Translations under genes and position numbers: made by a program
Notes under the pieces: model-generated
Database searches by the model: none
What the model was told of the DNA's origin: nothing
Seen by the model: only the letters and a program-made list of their open reading frames with translations
Shown: piece after piece, positions 1-6,995 of the stretch
Layout: each line of letters opens with the position of its first letter
Numbering within the stretch: position 1 is the stretch's first letter
DNA from: an uncultured Desulfobulbaceae bacterium
Lineage (GTDB): Bacteria; Desulfobacterota; Desulfobulbia; Desulfobulbales; BM004
Reading direction: 5' to 3'
Assembly: GCA_947258675.1 (NCBI GenBank)
Contig: CAMYJP010000131.1
Span: forward strand, 1 to 8,316
DNA: 8,316 nt

Positions 1-134
1 AATTCTTTGCAATACTTTTTAGGTCGTATGAGCAATCTTTATGAAAGCCAAGGCAGGAGATGATCTCCCAGAAGCAAAAAGTTTCCGACGGCTTATGATA
101 GTCCGAAAATATTATCGATTTTATTTAAATCTGC

Positions 135-163
135 TTGACACCACAAGAAAGGGTATCTACTAG
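135..163 (+). promoter_or_regulatory. Possible pstS promoter
   Basis: A perfect -35 hexamer TTGACA lies at 135-140. At 17-base spacing the -10 position (158-163, TACTAG) matches the consensus poorly, which would fit a promoter that needs an activator. Genes of this type are usually driven by PhoB under phosphate starvation, but I see no convincing pair of CTGTCAT-like Pho-box repeats. The remaining upstream sequence (1-244) has no supportable gene. It contains two short palindromes, GGAGATGATCTCC at 56-68 and GATCG-TGAC-CGATC at 191-204, of unknown role. Confidence 0.35.
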
Positions 164-244
164 TGAATGAATAAATATTTGATAAATTCTGATCGTGACC
201 GATCCCAAGCGAGGTTAACTTTTATGTTTGTGAGGTAAAAAAAA

Positions 245-1135
245 ATGAACAAAAAGACATCATTTTTATTATTAGGTCTTCTCGCGCTTGTTTTGCTGGC
301 GGCTTGTGGTTCTGATAATAAGGACGGAGCTACAGAAAAAAGCACTGCCGGCAAAACCGAGACTAGATATATAACCGTCAAGGGTTCGGACACCATGGTT
401 CATCTGGTCAGTACCTGGGCTGAAATTTTCATGCAGAATCAATCCGGCAGCGAAATTTCGGTGACCGGTGGCGGCTCAGGCACAGGGATCGCGGCGATTA
501 TTAACGGCACTACAGATATCTGCGCCGCTTCGCGCAGTATTAAGGAAAAAGAATTGAAACTAGCCATGGGCAGAGGCATAACCCCGGTTGAAATTCCAGT
601 GGCCCGGGATGGAATCGCGGTAATTGTTAACCGCGATAACCAAGTCTCTGAACTTACCATTGCCCAGATCGGTTCCATCTTCTCCGGTGCTGTAACCAAC
701 TGGCAGGAGGTCGGCGGCCCTGATCTGCCCATTCTTGTTCTGTCACGTGAATCCAGTTCCGGTACCTTTGTCTTTTTTCAGGAGCATGTATTGAACAAGG
801 CCGATTATACAGCCCATGCCCGCTTTCTGCCGGGAACCAGTGCAGTGGTGCAGTCAGTGACTGCTGATCGCGGAGCCATCGGTTATGTCGGTCTTGGTTT
901 TGCTGCCGAGGGGGGAGAGGGTATCAAGTCCCTGCGAGTCAAAACCTCGCAGGACAGCCCGGCTATCGAATCATCGGAAGCAACCGTCCAATCCGGCACC
1001 TACGCCATTGCCCGGCCGCTGTATTTTTACACTAATGGGCCGGCTGTCGGATTGATCAAGGATTTCATTGATTTCTGCCTGGGGTCTGAAGGGCAGAAAA
1101 TAGTCCGCGAAACAGGTTACGTTCCTGTGAATTAG
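245..1135 (+). CDS. pstS: Phosphate ABC transporter substrate-binding lipoprotein PstS
   Basis: This is the phosphate-capturing subunit of the high-affinity Pst importer, delivering phosphate to PstCA in the inner membrane. The 296-residue product opens with a lipoprotein signal peptide: basic MNKK, a leucine-rich core, and lipobox L-A-A-C with Cys21 as the predicted lipidated residue. The mature part shows PstS-family phosphate-binding loops: KGSDTM at 46-51, the glycine-rich GGGSGTG at 75-81, SRESSSGT at 167-174 and GAIGYVG at 210-216. A GAGG ribosome binding site at 232-235 lies nine bases before the ATG. It is the first gene of a pstSCAB-phoU operon, with only 8 bases before pstC. A lipid-anchored PstS is less typical of Gram-negative bacteria than the soluble periplasmic form of E. 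coli, but it is known. The family assignment is secure. Confidence 0.95.
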   Translation: MNKKTSFLLLGLLALVLLAACGSDNKDGATEKSTAGKTETRYITVKGSDTMVHLVSTWAEIFMQNQSGSEISVTGGGSGTGIAAIINGTTDICAASRSIKEKELKLAMGRGITPVEIPVARDGIAVIVNRDNQVSELTIAQIGSIFSGAVTNWQEVGGPDLPILVLSRESSSGTFVFFQEHVLNKADYTAHARFLPGTSAVVQSVTADRGAIGYVGLGFAAEGGEGIKSLRVKTSQDSPAIESSEATVQSGTYAIARPLYFYTNGPAVGLIKDFIDFCLGSEGQKIVRETGYVPVN

Positions 1136-1143
1136 AGTCGACT

Positions 1144-2010
1144 ATGTGGAAAGATAAGGCTGTACATCTCCTGCTTGCCGGAGCGGCAAGCACCAGTATC
1201 CTAATTGTTATTCTGATATTTGTGTTTCTCGGCAAGGAGGCAACGCCGTTTGTCCTTGAGCCTGGCCTGGGGAGTCTTCTGGATATGAAGTGGATACCGG
1301 TATCTTTTCAGCAGGAGCATTTCGGTATCCTGCCTTTGATCAGCGGTTCGGTCCTGGTAACCATAATGGCCATGGTTATTACGATTCCTTTTTCTGTCTT
1401 GGGGGCCATCTATATTGCGGAAGTGGCCCGTCCAACAGAACGGGAAATATTGAAACCTTTTATAGAAATTCTGGCCAGTATTCCTTCGGTGGTTCTTGGT
1501 TTTTTCGGGTTAATTGTGCTGGCTCCTTTGGTCAAGGAGTTCTTCGGGCTGCAGACAGGACTTAATGCATTGACCGGTGCAGTTCTTCTTGCCCTGATGG
1601 CGATGCCAACCGTAATTTCCATTTCCGAAGATGCGATCATGAGCGTGCCGGCCTCACACAAAAGCGCCAGCCTTGCTCTGGGTGCCAGCCGACTGCAGAC
1701 CATCTGGCGGGTTGTCGTGCCGGCCGCCCTTCCCGGGATCATCGCCGCCGTCATGCTGGGAGTCGGCCGCGTGGTGGGTGAGACCATGGCTGTACTGATG
1801 GTGACTGGCAATTCGGCGTTAATTACATTTTCTCCACTGGATTCAGTCCGCACCATGACAGCCACCATTGCCGCGGAAATGGGAGAGGTTCCCTTTGGTG
1901 GTACCCATTACCAGGCCTTGTTCTGGATCGGCATTGTTCTGCTTTTTGTAACCTTTCTGTTGAATATCCTGGCCCAGCGTGTGCTGAAAAAATATGGGAT
2001 GATGCAATGA
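1144..2010 (+). CDS. pstC: Phosphate ABC transporter permease PstC
   Basis: This is one of the two inner-membrane permeases that form the phosphate path with PstA. The 288-residue product has about six hydrophobic spans, starting at residues 9-29, with further segments near 65-93, 108-130, 142-160, 195-222 and 257-277. The EAA-type cytoplasmic loop that docks onto the ATPase is clear at about 175-199 (ASLALGASRLQTIW...). It is followed by GVGRVVGETMA, typical of PstC and PstA. The spacing before the ATG has only a weak GAG, so translation is probably coupled to pstS, whose stop lies 8 bases upstream. Its last codons overlap the start of pstA (ATGA). PstC is assigned rather than PstA because of its first position in the pair; the two are homologous. 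Confidence 0.93.
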   Translation: MWKDKAVHLLLAGAASTSILIVILIFVFLGKEATPFVLEPGLGSLLDMKWIPVSFQQEHFGILPLISGSVLVTIMAMVITIPFSVLGAIYIAEVARPTEREILKPFIEILASIPSVVLGFFGLIVLAPLVKEFFGLQTGLNALTGAVLLALMAMPTVISISEDAIMSVPASHKSASLALGASRLQTIWRVVVPAALPGIIAAVMLGVGRVVGETMAVLMVTGNSALITFSPLDSVRTMTATIAAEMGEVPFGGTHYQALFWIGIVLLFVTFLLNILAQRVLKKYGMMQ

Positions 2011-2858
2011 ACGGTAAGTTATCCGATTCAATAGTCTATCAGCTGCTCAGGATAGTTACCTACACCATGGTTCTGCTCGTTGGGTATATTCTCTTTGATA
2101 TTATACGAAACGGCCTACCGGTGATCAGCTGGGAATTTCTTACCGACATGCCCAGGAGAAGCGGAGCCGAAGGTGGTATTCTGCCTGCCATAGCAGGCAC
2201 CCTGGCCTTGGTGATGGGAACAATCCTGACAGCCTTGCCGGTGGGAATAGGCACTGCTATTTATCTTTCCGAATATGCCCGGCGTACTCGTTTTACGGAA
2301 ATAATCCGCCTGGCAATAGTCACCCTTGCCGGTGTACCCTCTATTGTTTACGGGTTGTTCGGTCTGGGCCTCTTTGTACTGTTCTTTAATTTCGGAGCTT
2401 CCATCTTGGCCGGCAGTCTCACTCTGGCATGCATGGTTTTGCCGACTATTATTGTGGCCAGCGAAGAGGCGCTGCGTGCCGTACCGGTCGGACTGCGCGA
2501 GGCAAGCCTTGCCCTGGGCGCCGGCAAGTGGCAAACTATCCGGACCAATGTCCTGCCCTATGCCATGTCCGGGATAATCACCGGCTCCATTCTCGGCATC
2601 GGCCGGGCAGCAGGCGAAACAGCTCCTATCCTGTTGACCGTTGCCGCCTTTTATCTGCCAAAACTGCCGAAATCCATATTTGATCAGGTAATGGCCCTGC
2701 CGTATCATCTTTACATCCTTGCCACCCAGCACCCGGAGGCTGCCAAGGTGCTGCCCATGCAGTATGGCACCGCCTTCGTTCTCCTGCTTCTGGTTCTGGG
2801 TCTCAGTCTGGGTGCGGTTATTATACGAATTCATTTCAGGAAAAAATATCGATGGTAG
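2007..2858 (+). CDS. pstA: Phosphate ABC transporter permease PstA
   Basis: This is the second permease of the Pst importer, partner of PstC. The 283-residue product has an N-terminal span at about 15-33, then hydrophobic segments near 62-87, 103-130, 136-152, 190-214 and 254-274. The ATPase-contacting EAA loop is at about 166-190 ([19 protein letters not shown]), followed by [13 protein letters not shown] at 197-209, the PstA version of the motif. It starts inside the pstC stop region with a 4-base ATGA overlap and ends overlapping the pstB start by 7 bases, so the three genes are translationally coupled. Length and motif order are normal for the family. Confidence 0.94.
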   Translation: MNGKLSDSIVYQLLRIVTYTMVLLVGYILFDIIRNGLPVISWEFLTDMPRRSGAEGGILPAIAGTLALVMGTILTALPVGIGTAIYLSEYARRTRFTEIIRLAIVTLAGVPSIVYGLFGLGLFVLFFNFGASILAGSLTLACMVLPTIIVASEEALRAVPVGLREASLALGAGKWQTIRTNVLPYAMSGIITGSILGIGRAAGETAPILLTVAAFYLPKLPKSIFDQVMALPYHLYILATQHPEAAKVLPMQYGTAFVLLLLVLGLSLGAVIIRIHFRKKYRW

Positions 2859-3640
2859 AAAATCAAAATTCTCAACAGGGCAATAATAAAATTAAAATCA
2901 GTACAAACCATCTGAATTTTTATTATGGAAAAGTTCAGGCTTTGTTTGATATCAGCATGGACATATATGCCCGTCAGGTAACGGCATTCATCGGACCCTC
3001 CGGATGCGGCAAATCGACTTTTCTGCGCACTATGGACAGGATGAATGACATCATTGACGACACCAGGGTGGAAGGTGAAATAATCATCGATGGTGAAAAT
3101 ATAAACGGTAATGACGTCAACGTCGTGAATCTCCGCAAAAAAGTTGGAATGGTGTTTCAAAAGTCGAATCCGTTTCCAAAATCCATTTTCGAAAATATCG
3201 CTTACGGACCAAAAATTCACGGGATGAGAAGCAAAAAGAAATTGATGGAAATCGTTGAAACCAGCCTGAAAGATGCCGGTCTTTGGGAGGAAGTAAAAGA
3301 CCGCTTGGATGACAACGCCATGGGTCTTTCCGGCGGCCAGCAGCAGCGGCTCTGTATCGCTCGCGCCCTGGCAGTTGGACCGGAAATTCTGCTTATGGAC
3401 GAGCCCGCCTCAGCACTCGACCCTAAATCAACCACCAGGGTTGAAGACCTGATCGGCGAGCTGCGTGAGACCTATACCATTGTCATCGTGACCCATAACA
3501 TGCAACAGGCAGCCAGGGTTTCCGATTATACCGCCTTTTTTTACGAGGGCAGCCTGATTGAATATGACCACACAAAAACAATTTTCACCAATCCCGGCAA
3601 AAAACAGACGGAAGACTACATCACCGGTCGTTTTGGTTAA
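2852..3640 (+). CDS. pstB: Phosphate ABC transporter ATP-binding protein PstB
   Basis: This is the cytoplasmic ATPase that powers phosphate import through PstCA. The 262-residue product holds the full ABC set: Walker [10 protein letters not shown] at 48-56, Q-loop glutamine at 103 (VFQKSNPFP, typical of PstB), signature LSGGQQQR at 159-166, Walker B LLMDEP at 180-185, D-loop SALD at 187-190, and the switch histidine at 215 (THNMQQA). The C-terminus [10 protein letters not shown] is characteristic of PstB. The start codon lies within the last codons of pstA, with an AGGA ribosome binding site about 11 bases upstream. All catalytic residues are intact. It is followed by an unusual gap of about 200 bases before phoU. 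Confidence 0.96.
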   Translation: MVENQNSQQGNNKIKISTNHLNFYYGKVQALFDISMDIYARQVTAFIGPSGCGKSTFLRTMDRMNDIIDDTRVEGEIIIDGENINGNDVNVVNLRKKVGMVFQKSNPFPKSIFENIAYGPKIHGMRSKKKLMEIVETSLKDAGLWEEVKDRLDDNAMGLSGGQQQRLCIARALAVGPEILLMDEPASALDPKSTTRVEDLIGELRETYTIVIVTHNMQQAARVSDYTAFFYEGSLIEYDHTKTIFTNPGKKQTEDYITGRFG

Positions 3641-3692
3641 ATAGTAAAGTTGCCTGAATATTAGTAATCGAATAACGATTAAGGAGTGACGA

Positions 3693-3803
3693 GTGACGAA
3701 GGAAAAAAACGAATTTAACCTTGAGGATCGTCTCATTGATTTTGCCGTTAGAATTATTCAAGCCGCGGAATCGCTACCAAAAACAAAAGCAGGAATATAT
3801 TAG
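3693..3803 (+). pseudogene. Truncated four-helix-bundle (23S rRNA intervening-sequence type) protein gene
   Basis: From a GTG at 3693, preceded at ideal spacing by AAGGAG (3681-3686), a 36-codon frame reads VTKEKNEFNLEDRLIDFAVR and continues through IIQAAESLPKTKAGIY to a TAG stop. From memory of the family, this matches the N-terminus of the small four-helix-bundle proteins first described from 23S rRNA intervening sequences. Those proteins are about 115-125 residues long and normally continue after GIY with an IAGQL-like stretch. Here the match stops abruptly, so about two thirds of the gene is missing. Two tandem copies of GAGTGAC (3684-3690, 3691-3697) and a small inverted repeat TAATCG/CGATTA (3665-3681) sit at the start region. 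It lies between pstB and phoU, where no gene is expected. It could be a decayed insertion or still be translated as a short peptide. Confidence 0.7.
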
Positions 3804-3845
3804 AAAGAATTTTAGGACTGTGCACTAGAATCGAGGGATTTGATT

Positions 3846-4514
3846 ATGTCCAGACACCTGCAAAAAGACATCGAAGCATTAAAGGCAAGACTTGTTGACA
3901 TGAGTGGCATGATAGAAGACCGTGTTTACCAGGCTACCATGTCGATTATTAAACGGGATGATGCATTGGCCCAGGCGGTAATCAACGGAGACGATGAAAT
4001 AGATCAGATGGAAGTCTCCATTGAAGAAGAATGTCTGAAAATGCTGGCCCTCTACCAGCCAGTGGCGGTCGATCTGCGTTTTATCGTTACCGTAATGAAA
4101 ATAAATAATGATCTCGAACGAGTAGGCGACCTTGCCGTAAACATCGCTGAAAGATCAGCCTTTCTGATGACTCAGGAGAAAATCATCTTTCCATTTGATC
4201 TAGAGGAGATGGCAATCAAGGCTGAAGGCATGCTTACCAGAAGTATTGACGCCCTGGTCAATCTTGATGTGAGAGAGGCTTTCCGAATACGGTCCGAAGA
4301 TGACCAGGTTGATGCCTATAACCGCGAGATGTACGCCCGCATCAAAGATGATCTTTTAAAACAACCGGAAAACATCAACAGTTTATTGCATGCAATATCC
4401 ATCGGCCGCCACCTGGAAAGAATCGCCGACCACGCCACCAACATTGCCGAAGAGGTTATTTACCTTGTGCAAGCAAGGATAGTTCGGCATAAACCTGAGG
4501 TGTTTGAGGAGTAA
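3846..4514 (+). CDS. phoU: Phosphate transport system regulator PhoU
   Basis: PhoU is a cytoplasmic, mostly helical protein that contacts PstB and the PhoR sensor and lowers Pho signalling when phosphate is plentiful. The 222-residue product has the expected two tandem three-helix PhoU domains. Each carries the metal-binding E-x3-D-x3-N pattern: ERVGDLAVN at 91-99 and ERIADHATN at 191-199. I chose the ATG at 3846 rather than the in-frame TTG at 3840, because GAGGG at 3833-3837 lies eight bases before the ATG but only two before the TTG. It is the last gene of the pst operon, and its stop is 18 bases from the end of the convergent mscS-like gene. No clear hairpin terminator is visible in that short gap. 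Confidence 0.94.
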   Translation: MSRHLQKDIEALKARLVDMSGMIEDRVYQATMSIIKRDDALAQAVINGDDEIDQMEVSIEEECLKMLALYQPVAVDLRFIVTVMKINNDLERVGDLAVNIAERSAFLMTQEKIIFPFDLEEMAIKAEGMLTRSIDALVNLDVREAFRIRSEDDQVDAYNREMYARIKDDLLKQPENINSLLHAISIGRHLERIADHATNIAEEVIYLVQARIVRHKPEVFEE

Positions 4515-4532
4515 TTACATGATGTTATAGGT

Positions 4533-5450
4533 TTAGGGTGATCCTGTTTCTTTATATTTTTCCAGCAATTGCAATTCGATGGGCTTGCTCGCTTCTCCAA
4601 AATAAATCGTCTGATGTGGAAAAGGAATTTCAATATCATTCTCATCAAAGGCTAGCTTGACTCGGCGGAGATATTCGCGGCCAACCTGCCACTGACTGAT
4701 GGGCTTAGTTTTTATTCTTCCTTTAATTACCACAGCTGAGTTGTCAAATTTATCAACTCCAAAAATTTCAGGGAGTTCCAGCATAAGGGGCCCTATTGTT
4801 TCATCCTGTTTCAGTTCTTCTCCCACCTTTTTCATAACAGCGATGACTTCATCGGTAACTTCCTTGTATGCAACTCCAATATCAAAAATATAGGCCGACC
4901 ATTCATTCGTGAGATTGCTCAGGGTGGTTATCGTGCCGTTAGGGAAAACATGGACTATTCCACCCAGGTCTCTTAGGACAATGGTACGGAAGTTTATTTT
5001 TTCAACCAGGCCGCCGGTGGAGTTGATAATGGCAACGTCACCTACTCTGACCTGATTTTCCAGGATGATGAAAAAACCCGAAATAATATCACGAACCAGA
5101 TTTTGAGCACCAAAGCCGATGGCCAGTCCGGCAATACCGGCGCTGGCGATTATCGGGCCAACTTCCACTCCGATTTCTTTCAAAAGGACAAGACCGACTG
5201 TCACCCATAGGGCTATGAACGCCCCCTGTTTGACAAGCCTGACCAGAGTCTCAACCCTTTTCTGTGATTCAGAGGGTGGTTCTCCAGCGGCAGCACTTTG
5301 TTTCAGAAGTCTCTGCTCCAGCCGCTTGAGAATCTTTTGGAGGATTTTCATGCCAAGCCAGGCAAAAAACAGGATAATAGTGATCCGCAGGCATGTGGCA
5401 ATAATGGACTCCCAACTTATACTTTGCAGGTATTTTTCTATGGTACTCAT
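4533..5450 (-). CDS. mscS: MscS-family small-conductance mechanosensitive channel
   Basis: Channels of this family open under membrane tension to release solutes during osmotic downshift. The 305-residue product has three membrane spans: about 19-38, 75-92 and the pore-lining TM3 at about 97-128. TM3 includes the family signature GLAIGFGAQNLVRD (108-121) and leads into the beta domain with ENQVRVGD at 131-138. Further hallmarks are VFPNGTI at 168-174 and the C-terminal IEIPFPHQTIYF at 273-284. The size matches the basic MscS type (286 residues in E. coli) with a slightly longer linker between TM1 and TM2. The start is supported by a strong purine-rich ribosome binding site (AAGGGGGG) a few bases upstream. 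It lies 104 bases downstream of the receptor-like gene on the same strand, so the two may share a transcript. Confidence 0.93.
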   Translation of the reverse strand: MSTIEKYLQSISWESIIATCLRITIILFFAWLGMKILQKILKRLEQRLLKQSAAAGEPPSESQKRVETLVRLVKQGAFIALWVTVGLVLLKEIGVEVGPIIASAGIAGLAIGFGAQNLVRDIISGFFIILENQVRVGDVAIINSTGGLVEKINFRTIVLRDLGGIVHVFPNGTITTLSNLTNEWSAYIFDIGVAYKEVTDEVIAVMKKVGEELKQDETIGPLMLELPEIFGVDKFDNSAVVIKGRIKTKPISQWQVGREYLRRVKLAFDENDIEIPFPHQTIYFGEASKPIELQLLEKYKETGSP

Positions 5451-5554
5451 GAATCCCCCCTTCTTAAGCAGATATTTCTTTAATTTTCATGAAAGTAGAA
5501 TAGCGAAATGAGTCTAATGGTCGCAGAGAAAAGTTATTCTGTTGAAAATTCCAT

Positions 5555-6703
5555 CTACATTGATGAAATATTACCAAGATAGCGGAATAGTATGTCCTGC
5601 CATTTCTGTTGGTTGGCAGTAGCCGGAATTATCCGGTTGATGGGCTCCCGCAGCGGACTTCCTGCGGGAAGTCCGATTCCATATTGTTGTTTGTCGAAAA
5701 GGAGATTTAAGACGACAACCTTGTCCCGCATTACATCATTTACCAGGTAGCGCAACATGGGTGCATCGTAAACAACCGCATCAATTTCTCCGGACGTCAT
5801 GCCCTGCATGGCATCAAGAGGAGATGCATAATGACGAAAAGAGATATGATTCTTGTCAAGATAGGTCGCACTGGTGGAAAGTTTCACGGAACCAACCCTT
5901 ACCCGCTGAAGATCTTCCGGACTCCTGACAATTGATTGTATCTTACTTAAAGTGAGGGTTGAAGTGATTGCCGCTGTAAAACTAGAAATTATTATTATCG
6001 CGGTAAACAAGTCGTCGAAGTAAAAGAAGAGGACTACGACGAGTAGGACTTCTGCTGACCACCAAAAACCCGAACCAACCCCTTGCAATGTGCTGCCGCC
6101 AAATTGCTCCTGATTTTTGCGCCTTTCAAAAAACCAGACCAGCAAACCTACTACTAACAGCAATACCGTCAACACAGTTACAATTTTCAAAAAAGCGAAA
6201 GAAAAAAAACGATTAAACACTGCCAGCCAGGAACTCTTTTTTTCTGACAAAACAGCAATGCCCAATCCGCTTGTATGGAATGGATGGGTGAAGTCAAAGA
6301 GTTTTTCACGCTCGGCAGTGGTGGTAAGTGCGGCAACTGCAGCATCAACGCTTTTTTCCTCTAGGGCTTTGAGCAGGCCCGGAAGATTATATTCCTGAAA
6401 GCTGTAATCAAGTTGAAGCTCATCAGCAATAATCTGCCACAGTTCTATGCTGAGACCCTGCCAGTTTCCCGCGGAATTTTTGAAGGAAAAAGGTGGCGCC
6501 TCCTTGGTGCCTATCAGAAGCTTCCCGGCAAGCGGACTGCCTGGTTCGTTTGCCTGCATTTCAGCGGTAGCCTTTGTGAACGGCAATAAACAGGAAAAAA
6601 TTAGAAAAAATAAGAGAACTCTGACACCGTTATCGCTGAAAGTTGACTGTTCTCTAATCCTGTGTGCATTTAATGGGTTAACAGAAATCCTCTTGCGCCT
6701 CAT
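5555..6703 (-). CDS. Prokaryotic glutamate-receptor-like protein (split SBP_bac_3 domain with pore module) with an altered pore loop
   Basis: The layout matches GluR0-type ligand-gated channels: signal anchor (about 28-47), periplasmic ligand-binding half S1 (about 60-165), TM1 (171-192), pore helix (GVGSGFWWSA, 208-217), TM2 (about 232-250) and S2 (255-378). S1 has LTTTAEREKLFDFTHPF with Arg132 at the position that binds the amino-acid carboxylate, and S2 has VYDAP with Asp313 at the amino-group position, so amino-acid binding looks preserved. Family members usually follow the pore helix with a TVGYGD-like K+ filter, a short loop and the start of TM2. Here residues 218-231 read EVLLVVVLFFYFDD, about ten residues shorter and without any filter motif, before normal sequence resumes at LFTAIIIISSFTAAIT. 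The frame stays open. The ATG at 6701-6703 has a stop just upstream and no clear ribosome binding site. Function as a channel is doubtful. Confidence 0.8.
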   Translation of the reverse strand: MRRKRISVNPLNAHRIREQSTFSDNGVRVLLFFLIFSCLLPFTKATAEMQANEPGSPLAGKLLIGTKEAPPFSFKNSAGNWQGLSIELWQIIADELQLDYSFQEYNLPGLLKALEEKSVDAAVAALTTTAEREKLFDFTHPFHTSGLGIAVLSEKKSSWLAVFNRFFSFAFLKIVTVLTVLLLVVGLLVWFFERRKNQEQFGGSTLQGVGSGFWWSAEVLLVVVLFFYFDDLFTAIIIISSFTAAITSTLTLSKIQSIVRSPEDLQRVRVGSVKLSTSATYLDKNHISFRHYASPLDAMQGMTSGEIDAVVYDAPMLRYLVNDVMRDKVVVLNLLFDKQQYGIGLPAGSPLREPINRIIPATANQQKWQDILFRYLGNISSM

Positions 6704-6731
6704 TTTTTAATGTTGAATCGTTTTTTTTTAT

Positions 6732-6760
6732 ATTCATTGCACTTATTATTTAATTGTCAA
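6732..6760 (-). promoter_or_regulatory. Possible promoter for the receptor-like gene (and mscS)
   Basis: On the minus strand a perfect TTGACA (plus 6755-6760) is followed after 17 bases by ATGAAT (plus 6732-6737), a weak -10 match. It lies about 30-60 bases upstream of the receptor-like start codon in a very AT-rich stretch with a run of nine A residues (plus 6721-6729). Position and orientation fit, but the -10 is poor and AT-rich DNA gives chance matches. Confidence 0.35.
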
Positions 6761-6955
6761 GGGTAAAATCTTTCTGTATCAAATTTGTGTAATTTTTTTT
6801 TGGTATGCCTGGAGCTATCCTTGGCAAATTTTTTAAACCTGTTTGGCTTTTATCTGCTTGCGCGAAGAATAAAGAATGAATAAGATTTAGCCGTTAAACT
6901 AAAATGTTAATGAATTTGAATTTTCCCTTCACCTTTGTAGTCATTCCTTTTGCCG

Positions 6956-6964
6956 TGGCATAAT
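6956..6964 (+). promoter_or_regulatory. Possible extended -10 promoter for corA
   Basis: TGG followed by CATAAT (5 of 6 matches to TATAAT) forms an extended -10 element at 6956-6964. The -35 region (about 6935-6940, TTGTAG) is weak, as is common with extended -10 promoters. The predicted transcript would start about 25 bases before the corA ATG. A second, more distant candidate is TTGTCA (6754-6759), 17 bases, then TATCAA (6777-6782), which would give a leader of about 200 bases. Apart from these signals I see no gene in 6704-6995. Confidence 0.4.
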
Positions 6965-6995
6965 CTTTTTCGTTAATTATTATTCGGGAGCCAAC

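Noticed and set aside
1..63. Frame 1 is open from the window edge to a TGA at 61-63 (20 codons), possibly the tail of an upstream gene
   Set aside because: Too short to recognise, and another frame is also open for 13 codons, so it cannot be told from chance.
1410..1868. 152-codon open frame on the minus strand opposite pstC
   Set aside because: It lies wholly within pstC, and its Arg/Thr/Ala-rich composition is typical of an antisense shadow.
2115..2834. Long 239-codon open frame on the minus strand opposite pstA
   Set aside because: It is the shadow of a clear PstA coding frame. Its product is rich in Gln, Gly, Ser and His, has no recognisable motif, and no start signal supports it.
4515..4532. 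Bidirectional terminator between convergent phoU and mscS
   Set aside because: The gap is 18 bases with no stable inverted repeat followed by a T run.
5119..5511. 130-codon plus-strand frame opposite mscS
   Set aside because: The opposite strand encodes a complete MscS protein with all signature motifs; this frame shows no domain.
6783..6995. Possible Mg2+ riboswitch or structured leader before corA
   Set aside because: The stretch is AT-rich and I found no convincing nested stems or terminator hairpin. A close extended -10 would leave only a leader of about 25 bases.
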